From Desulfohalobiaceae bacterium (GTDB lineage: Bacteria; Desulfobacterota; Desulfovibrionia; Desulfovibrionales; Desulfothermaceae): a stretch of 10,819 bases of DNA. The DNA lies in the NCBI GenBank assembly GCA_021737525.1, contig JAIPDU010000030.1:1-10819 (forward strand), given 5' to 3'. Positions within the stretch are counted from its first letter, which is position 1, and the number at the start of each line of letters is the position of its first letter. A program made the position numbers and the translations under genes. The notes beneath the pieces were generated by a model that had not been told where the DNA came from, made no database searches, and saw only the letters and a program-made list of their open reading frames with translations. Of this stretch, positions 5,756 through 10,819 are shown in pieces.

Positions 5756-6799
5756 ATGGATATCTTCCCCATTATGCAGGACAACGGGGTGGAAAACCTC
5801 TATTTCTGCCAGGACGGCCCAAGCGGTCTCAAAGCGGTGATCGCCATCCACAACACCATTTTGGGACCCGCCTTGGGCGGAACGCGCTTCTGGAACTACG
5901 CCAGCGAGGAGGAAGCGATCCGGGATGTTATCCGTCTAGCCCAGGGGATGTCCTATAAATCCGCGGTTGCCGGCCTGAATCTCGGCGGGGGGAAGGGAGT
6001 GATCCTGGGCGATCCGGAGAAGCTCCGATCCAGGCAGCTGTTCAAGGCCTACGGCAGATTTATCGAACGTTTGGGCGGGATGTACATTACCGCGGAGGAC
6101 GCCGGCACAACACCGCGGGACATGGACTGGATCGCGGAGGAGACCCGGTGGGTGCTCGGCACCAGCAGCTCGGGCGGGGACCCCTCTCCGTACACCGCCC
6201 GCGGCGTGTACCAGGGCATCAAGGCCGCGCTGGAATTCGTATACGGGACTCCGGAGCTGGAGGGAAGACGCATCGCGGTCCAGGGCACCGGAAATGTGGG
6301 CTCCCATCTCTGCCGCATGCTCAGCCGGGAAGGGGCGCGGCTCCTTCTCTGTGACCTGGACCAGAACGCCTGCAGCTTGCTCTGCCAGGAAACGGGAGGG
6401 GAGCAGGCAACCCCGGACAGGATTCACGCCCTGGAATGCGACGTGTTCGCGCCCTGCGCCCTGGGAGGGGTGATCAACGAAAACACCGTTCGCGATCTCG
6501 GCTGCCGTATCGTGGCCGGAGGGGCCAACAATGTCCTGGCCTCGAAGCGGCACGGGGACATGCTCCAGGAGATGGGGATCGTCTACGTCCCGGACTACGT
6601 GATCAACGCCGGCGGAGTGATCTGCGTGGCCCAGCAGCTCCACGGCTTCGACCCGGACAAGGTCGCGGCCAAGGTGGACGCCATAGGCGACACCTGCCGC
6701 CGGGTTCTGGAGGTGTCGCAAAAGGAGAACATCCCCACCTACCGGGCGGCGGACGCGATTGCGGAGGAACGCATGAGCCGGGAAACCGTGGAATCATGA
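5756..6799 (+). CDS. Leucine-type amino-acid dehydrogenase (Glu/Leu/Phe/Val dehydrogenase family)
   Basis: Codes for 347 residues. The enzyme reversibly deaminates an amino acid to its 2-oxoacid with reduction of NAD+, in the cytoplasm. Key residues fall at the positions used for Bacillus leucine dehydrogenase: K68 in MSYKSAVAG, K80 in GLNLGGGKGVI and D115 in YITAEDAGT. The nucleotide-binding loop is GTGNVG (177-182), followed by GGANNVLA with N258-N259. These support an active enzyme. Whether it prefers leucine, valine or phenylalanine cannot be read from the sequence. I chose ATG 5756 because it begins the conserved MDIF region, has GGAG seven bases upstream, and lies just after the sigma-54 start site. 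The in-frame ATG at 5534 lies within the activator sites and upstream of that promoter. The gene leads the probable operon that continues to the 2-oxoacid oxidoreductase, which could consume the 2-oxoacid formed. Confidence 0.9.
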   Translation: MDIFPIMQDNGVENLYFCQDGPSGLKAVIAIHNTILGPALGGTRFWNYASEEEAIRDVIRLAQGMSYKSAVAGLNLGGGKGVILGDPEKLRSRQLFKAYGRFIERLGGMYITAEDAGTTPRDMDWIAEETRWVLGTSSSGGDPSPYTARGVYQGIKAALEFVYGTPELEGRRIAVQGTGNVGSHLCRMLSREGARLLLCDLDQNACSLLCQETGGEQATPDRIHALECDVFAPCALGGVINENTVRDLGCRIVAGGANNVLASKRHGDMLQEMGIVYVPDYVINAGGVICVAQQLHGFDPDKVAAKVDAIGDTCRRVLEVSQKENIPTYRAADAIAEERMSRETVES

Positions 6800-6817
6800 T
6801 CAGTGATCCGTGATCCG
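6797..6817. repeat. Short heptanucleotide repeat at the dehydrogenase stop
   Basis: Three consecutive heptads, TGATCAG, TGATCCG and TGATCCG, begin exactly at the TGA stop codon of the dehydrogenase gene. As with the tract at 861, the repeat starts at the 3' end of a gene. The rest of this 105-bp gap (to 6904) holds only a 10-bp palindrome, CCGAGCTCGG at 6820-6829, and no clear promoter or terminator. Confidence 0.6.
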
Positions 6818-6904
6818 TGCCGAGCTCGGTGTGAGAATCATGGTGTCGACAATCAAGCGCCTAGGGCCCATAGCCTAAAACCAAAAATCCGTGGGAGAAG
6901 GAAG

Positions 6905-7495
6905 ATGGCCAATTCACGGACACCGCAAAACGATCCGGCCATAGGCCAGAACGTCAAGTCCCTGCGTCAGGCCATGGGGTACTCGGTCCAGGATTTGGCC
7001 GAATACACAGGGCTTTCCCGGGCCCTTATCACTCAGATCGAGAATGAGCACGTCTCGCCGCCGATTTCCACCCTGCTCAAAATCGCCAATGCCCTGCAGG
7101 CGGATGTGAGCTTCTTCTTCCAGGACCAGGGCCACCGGGAAAAGACAGTTGTCGTGCGTAGCGACGAACGGCTCCTCTCTCCCCGCAGGCAGGTCAAGGG
7201 CAAAGTGGAGTTCGGATACTCCTACGAGGCCCTGGCCCACAAGAAGGCCTTCAAGGGGATGGAGCCCTTTCTGGTGACCTTCGACCCCAAGCCGGCGGAA
7301 GAAGTCATCCAGCTGAGCCACGAAGGCGAGGAATTCCATTTCCTCCTTTCCGGCCAGCTGGAGTTCTCCAGCCAGGAGCAGACTATAGTGCTGGACCCGG
7401 GTGACAGCCTCTACTTCGATTCGGATCAGCTCCACGGCTTTCGGGCCCTGGGCGAGGAACAGGCCCGGGCCCTGGTTGTCGTCTCCCACAAATAA
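6905..7495 (+). CDS. XRE-family regulator with C-terminal cupin sensor
   Basis: Codes for 196 residues. An N-terminal helix-turn-helix of the XRE/Cro type (about 12-66; GYSVQDLAEYTGLSRALITQIENEHVSP as its core) binds DNA. A C-terminal cupin (about 105-195) has the HEGEEFHFLLSGQLEF strand pair and the LDPGDSLYFDSDQLHGF metal-site-like region. Proteins of this design are usually small-molecule-responsive repressors or activators of catabolic genes. ATG 6905 is preceded by GGGAGAAGGAAG, an excellent ribosome-binding site; the frame extends upstream only through repeat-like sequence. It lies 105 bp after the dehydrogenase and 15 bp before the oxidoreductase gamma gene, so it is probably co-transcribed and may tune the operon. 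The ligand is unknown. Confidence 0.9.
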   Translation: MANSRTPQNDPAIGQNVKSLRQAMGYSVQDLAEYTGLSRALITQIENEHVSPPISTLLKIANALQADVSFFFQDQGHREKTVVVRSDERLLSPRRQVKGKVEFGYSYEALAHKKAFKGMEPFLVTFDPKPAEEVIQLSHEGEEFHFLLSGQLEFSSQEQTIVLDPGDSLYFDSDQLHGFRALGEEQARALVVVSHK

Positions 7496-7510
7496 CCATA
7501 GGGCAGAGCC

Positions 7511-8080
7511 ATGCTACAGATCCGCATCCACGGACGAGGCGGGCAGGGAGCGGTGGTCGCCTCGCAGATCCTTTCCTACGCCTTTTTCCTCCAGGGCCAG
7601 TACGCCCAGTCCTTCCCCACTTTCGGGGCGGAGCGCCGCGGCGCCCCTGTCGCCGCCTTCGTGCGGGCCTCGGATCGTTTCATCGACCTGCGCTGCCAAG
7701 TGACTCAGCCGACCCAAGTCCTGGTCCTGTCCGGCAAGCTGGCGGAGACCGTGGACGTGACCTCCGGCTTGAGGGAACAGGGCCTGCTCCTTATCAACAG
7801 CCACAAGCCGGAGGAATACTTCCGTTTCCTGAGCGACGGCTACAGCATCCGGAGCGTGGACATCAGCGGCATCGCCCTGCGACACGGCCTGGGCAATCGC
7901 ACCATGCCCATGGTCAACGCCCCCATCCTCGGCGCCTTCGCCCGCATCAGCGGCCTGCTGCAGCTGGACTGCCTGGAGCGCTCCCTCCCCGCGTTCATTC
8001 CGGCCAATCTGGAGGGGAACAAGGCCGCGCTGCGCGAGGCCTGGGAAGCTGCGGAAAGCCTGGAGGCACAAGCCAAATGA
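7511..8080 (+). CDS. 2-oxoacid:acceptor oxidoreductase, gamma subunit
   Basis: Codes for 189 residues, the usual size of a free-standing gamma subunit of four-subunit pyruvate or branched-chain 2-oxoacid:ferredoxin oxidoreductases. The N-terminal IRIHGRGGQGAVVASQIL and the following SFPTFGAERRGAPVAAFVR are family hallmarks, associated with coenzyme A handling and contact with the alpha subunit. The enzyme decarboxylates a 2-oxoacid with CoA and thiamine diphosphate to give an acyl-CoA, CO2 and reduced iron-sulfur clusters. The gene follows the XRE-cupin gene by 15 bp and precedes the fused flavoprotein gene by 13 bp. The sequence I can read does not settle between pyruvate, 2-oxoglutarate and branched-chain or aromatic substrates. 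The dehydrogenase upstream favours amino-acid-derived 2-oxoacids. Confidence 0.92.
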   Translation: MLQIRIHGRGGQGAVVASQILSYAFFLQGQYAQSFPTFGAERRGAPVAAFVRASDRFIDLRCQVTQPTQVLVLSGKLAETVDVTSGLREQGLLLINSHKPEEYFRFLSDGYSIRSVDISGIALRHGLGNRTMPMVNAPILGAFARISGLLQLDCLERSLPAFIPANLEGNKAALREAWEAAESLEAQAK

Positions 8081-8093
8081 AGGAGCCCGGATA

Positions 8094-9695
8094 ATGGAAG
8101 CCATAAACCAGGAATGCGTCATTGCTCCGGGCGATCTGGGGCAGGCCCCGATCTCCCTGACCACCACCGCGACCAACCTCACCGGTAACTGGAGATTCGC
8201 CCGTCCCGAGCTGGCGGAATCCGCCTCGCCCTGTACCGCGGCCTGTCCCCTGCACAACGATATCCGGAGCATCGCCGACCTCCTGCACCGCTCGGATCCG
8301 GAAGCGGCCCTGCGGCTTTTGCGCCGGACCAACCCCATGCCCGCGGTCACCGGCAGGGTCTGTCCGGGATTTTGCCGCCAGGGCTGCAGCAGGGCCGAGC
8401 TGGACCAGAGCGTTGTTGTCCCCAGACTGGAGCGCTACCTGGGGGATCTGGGGCTTGCCCGGCCCCATCCGCCCCCGGACAGGATGCGCCGGGAACGGGC
8501 CGCGGTCATCGGCAGCGGGCCAGCGGGCATTGCCGCGGCCTATTATCTGGCCCGCCAGGGGATACGGGTCACCATCTTCGAGGAGCGCGCCGCGCCGGGC
8601 GGCATGCTCGCCTACGGCATCCCCGCGTACAGGCTTCCCAAGAACATCCTGAGCTCCGAGCTGGACAACCTCCTGGCCAACCTCCCCATAGACCTCGTAA
8701 CCCGGCGGCGCGTCGCACCCGAGGAAATGGAGGCCATGGGGCGGGAATACGATTTTCTCTTCTGCGCCCCCGGACTGTGGGGCACCACGCTGCCGGGAGA
8801 GTTCGCGGACAAGCCCCGGGTGCGGCACGGCCTGGACCTATTGGAGGCGATCAACAACGGGGAGGTTCCCCCGGAGTCGCACTTTGTCGTTGTCGGAGGC
8901 GGAAACGTTGCCCTGGACTCGGCCCGCTGCCTCTCCCGCCTGGGCAAGGAAGTGAAAATCGTCTACCGCCGCTCCCGCTCCAGAATGCCGGCATACGCCG
9001 AGGAGGTCCGCCAGGCGGTGGAAGAGGGGATCCCCATCCTGGAGGAGCGCCTGATCCGGAATATGGAGGAGACGGACACTGGGCTCAGGCTCCAGCTCGC
9101 CCGGGCCTTGGAGACGGACAGCGGGATCGAGCCCGGCGAATCCCTGGAACAACTGGATACGGAGCTGGTGGTCGCGGCGGTGGGTCAGACCCAGGAGGCC
9201 GGATTTCCAGCCGGGCCGGCGGTCTTCTTTATCGGGGACTATGACCAGGGCGCGGGGAACGTGTCCCGGGCCCTGGCCTCGGGCCGATCGGCAGCGGAGC
9301 GGGCCCTGGCCTCCCTGGGCCTGGAACCGGAACAGCCCACATTCTCCGCGGAATCCGAAGAGGAAGCAGAAAGGGGCACCCCGTGGGGGATCTGCCTTCT
9401 GGAGCCGGAGGCGCCCTGCGAGATCCCGGAGCTGGATCCCAAGGAGCGCAAGGACGACTTTCGGGAGATCTCCCCGCCCCCCGGCTCCGAGGAGGTGGCG
9501 GCACTGGCCTCGCGATGCCTGCAGTGCGGAAGCTGCACCGCCTGCGGCATGTGCTGGTTCTTCTGTCCGGACCTGGCGGTCCGAGTGGACAGCCACAGAC
9601 AGAATGTGGAAATCGATACCCATTACTGCAAGGGCTGCGGCATCTGCGCCACTGTCTGTCCCAGAGGGGTCATCCGAATGCGGGAGGATACTTGA
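8094..9695 (+). CDS. Fused FAD/NAD(P) oxidoreductase and two-cluster ferredoxin (KorC/BzdV-like)
   Basis: Codes for 533 residues; GGAG at 8082-8085 sets the ATG at 8094. The first 110 residues form the cysteine-rich helical domain of the GltD/NfnB family, with C47 and C51 (CTAACP) and C90, C94, C98 (VCPGFCRQGC). Then come an FAD fold with GSGPAG (140-145), an NAD(P) fold with GGGNVA (268-273) and VYRRSRSR (290-297; paired arginines suit NADP), and a flavin loop FFIGDYDQGAGNVSRA. The C-terminal 65 residues are a ferredoxin: C475, C478, C481, C484, C487 and C491, then C512, C515, C518 and C522, enough for two [4Fe-4S] clusters. This tail stands in for the small delta subunit of four-subunit 2-oxoacid:ferredoxin oxidoreductases. 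A comparable subunit is known in 2-oxoglutarate:NADP+ oxidoreductase of Azoarcus. I infer electron transfer from the 2-oxoacid enzyme to NADP+, or the reverse. Confidence 0.9.
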   Translation: MEAINQECVIAPGDLGQAPISLTTTATNLTGNWRFARPELAESASPCTAACPLHNDIRSIADLLHRSDPEAALRLLRRTNPMPAVTGRVCPGFCRQGCSRAELDQSVVVPRLERYLGDLGLARPHPPPDRMRRERAAVIGSGPAGIAAAYYLARQGIRVTIFEERAAPGGMLAYGIPAYRLPKNILSSELDNLLANLPIDLVTRRRVAPEEMEAMGREYDFLFCAPGLWGTTLPGEFADKPRVRHGLDLLEAINNGEVPPESHFVVVGGGNVALDSARCLSRLGKEVKIVYRRSRSRMPAYAEEVRQAVEEGIPILEERLIRNMEETDTGLRLQLARALETDSGIEPGESLEQLDTELVVAAVGQTQEAGFPAGPAVFFIGDYDQGAGNVSRALASGRSAAERALASLGLEPEQPTFSAESEEEAERGTPWGICLLEPEAPCEIPELDPKERKDDFREISPPPGSEEVAALASRCLQCGSCTACGMCWFFCPDLAVRVDSHRQNVEIDTHYCKGCGICATVCPRGVIRMREDT

Positions 9696-10819
9696 ATGAA
9701 CCGGACCGTACGAGCCAACACCGAACAGACCAGAGACATGCTCCTGGGCAGCGACGCGGTGGCCTGGGGGGCCAGGCTCTGCCGGCCGGACGTGATCGCT
9801 GCCTATCCCATCACCCCGCAGACCCACATCATCGAGACCCTTTCCGGGTTTGTGGACAGCGGGAAGCTGTCAAGTGAATACATCAAGGCGGAGTCCGAGA
9901 TGTCCGCCCTGGCCGCCTGTTACGGGGCGGTTGCCACGGGCAGCCGGAGCTTCACCGCGACCAGCTCCCACGGCCTGGCCCTGATGCACGAAATGCTGCA
10001 CTGGGTCGCAGGCTCCCGCTTCCCCATGGTCCTGGTCAATGCCAACCGGGCCCTGGGGGCGCCCTGGAATATCTGGACGGACCAGAGCGACAGCCTCTCC
10101 CAGAGGGACACCGGCTGGCTCCAGCTCTACTGCGAAACCGTCCAGGAGGCGCTGGACAGCACCATCCTGGCCTACTGGCTCAGCGAGCGGATCATGCTGC
10201 CGGTCATGGTCATGATCGACGGATTCATCCTCTCCCACACCATGGAGCAGCTTCTGATCCCGGACCAGGAGACGGTGGACGCCTTTCTGCCACCGTATGA
10301 GCCCCCCTATCGCCTGGACACGGAGAACCCCATGAGCTTCGGGGCTGCAGCCACTCCGGACAACTTCTACAACCTGCGCAAGGCCATGGCCAAGACCATG
10401 CGGGCCTCGCCGCGGACCCTGGAGCAGGGCTATGCCGCATTCCGGGAACACTTCGGCCGGGACTACGCCAACCTGCACTGGGACGGCCCTGAAGATGCGG
10501 ACACGGTGCTTCTTAGCAGCGGAGCCGTGACCGGGACGGTGCGGACAGCGGTTCAGGAGCTGCAAAGCGAGGGACACCGCATTGCCCTGATCAAGCTGAG
10601 GCTCTTTCGCCCCTTCCCCAAGGATGAGCTCATGACCATGCTTTCCGGGGTGAAACGGGTCATCGTGCTCAACCGGGCGGTTTCCTTCGGCGCCGGAGGC
10701 ACCCTGACCCAGGAAGTGCGCAGCGCCCTGTACGCCATGCCGGATCGCCCGGCTGTCCTGGACGTGATCGCCTCCCTGGGCGGCAAGGAGATCTTTCCGG
10801 AAACAGTCCGCGAGCTCGT
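9696..10819 (+). CDS. 2-oxoacid:acceptor oxidoreductase, alpha subunit (3' end beyond window)
   Basis: The ATG directly follows the stop of the fusion gene (TGAATG), and 374 codons are open to the window edge. This is the alpha subunit of a four-subunit pyruvate/2-oxoacid oxidoreductase, without the gamma domain that is fused to it in some KorA proteins. Visible landmarks are YPITPQT (37-43), AESEMSALAACYGA (from 65), TSSHGLALMHEML, where many relatives have a proline-glycine or glutamine in this loop, the inter-domain LDTENPMSFG, and LNRAVSFGAGG near the end. The beta subunit with the thiamine diphosphate site is not in the window and should follow at once. Substrate class is undetermined. 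Confidence 0.93.
   Translation, partial: MNRTVRANTEQTRDMLLGSDAVAWGARLCRPDVIAAYPITPQTHIIETLSGFVDSGKLSSEYIKAESEMSALAACYGAVATGSRSFTATSSHGLALMHEMLHWVAGSRFPMVLVNANRALGAPWNIWTDQSDSLSQRDTGWLQLYCETVQEALDSTILAYWLSERIMLPVMVMIDGFILSHTMEQLLIPDQETVDAFLPPYEPPYRLDTENPMSFGAAATPDNFYNLRKAMAKTMRASPRTLEQGYAAFREHFGRDYANLHWDGPEDADTVLLSSGAVTGTVRTAVQELQSEGHRIALIKLRLFRPFPKDELMTMLSGVKRVIVLNRAVSFGAGGTLTQEVRSALYAMPDRPAVLDVIASLGGKEIFPETVREL

Noticed and set aside
8838..9827. A 329-codon minus-strand frame opposite the fused flavoprotein gene
   Set aside because: The + strand frame has complete cofactor and cluster motifs, and the minus frame has none and spans the boundary of two real genes.

Overview
The window is GC-rich and every gene I can support lies on the + strand. 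The mix of genes is a tripartite TRAP transporter, a sigma-54 activator, a leucine-type amino-acid dehydrogenase and a ferredoxin-type 2-oxoacid oxidoreductase. Together with the intergenic repeats, this suggests an anaerobic, amino-acid- or organic-acid-oxidising bacterium. My best guess is a sulfate-reducer-like member of Desulfobacterota/Deltaproteobacteria. That placement is inference from gene content and composition, not from a marker gene.

Layout. (1) Positions 1-2935: the 3' part of a TRAP solute-binding protein, then the small (DctQ) and large (DctM) membrane subunits. The binding protein resembles the TakP-like 2-oxoacid/lactate group. The gap between dctP and dctQ is filled with 7-bp tandem repeats. 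(2) 2936-3450: a 515-bp gap without a gene, mostly a 302-bp palindromic repeat element. A compact three-way-junction palindrome is nested inside that element. (3) 3451-5214: a sigma-54-dependent activator with two PAS domains and no receiver domain. (4) 5215-5755: a second, 206-bp copy of the repeat element, then a cluster of TGCA-N6-TGCA sites and a strong -24/-12 sigma-54 promoter. (5) 5756-10819: a probable operon of leucine-type dehydrogenase, XRE-cupin regulator, 2-oxoacid oxidoreductase gamma subunit, a fused FAD/NAD(P)/ferredoxin subunit and the alpha subunit. The alpha subunit runs off the window; the beta subunit is expected just beyond the edge.

How the parts fit (inference). The transporter imports a 2-oxoacid, hydroxyacid or related carboxylate. 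The dehydrogenase deaminates an amino acid to a 2-oxoacid. The oxidoreductase oxidatively decarboxylates the 2-oxoacid to an acyl-CoA. Its small ferredoxin (delta) subunit is replaced by a large fusion of a GltD/NfnB-like flavoprotein with a two-cluster ferredoxin, as in the KorC/BzdV subunit of 2-oxoglutarate:NADP+ oxidoreductase. Electrons could therefore pass to NADP+ within the complex. The PAS activator is the natural candidate to switch on the dehydrogenase operon from the sigma-54 promoter, with the XRE-cupin protein as a second regulatory layer.

The points most worth following are the sigma-54 promoter with its phased upstream sites, the fused electron-transfer subunit, the paired repeat elements flanking the activator gene with the nested three-way junction, and the heptanucleotide tracts, one of which appears to supply the dctQ ribosome-binding site.
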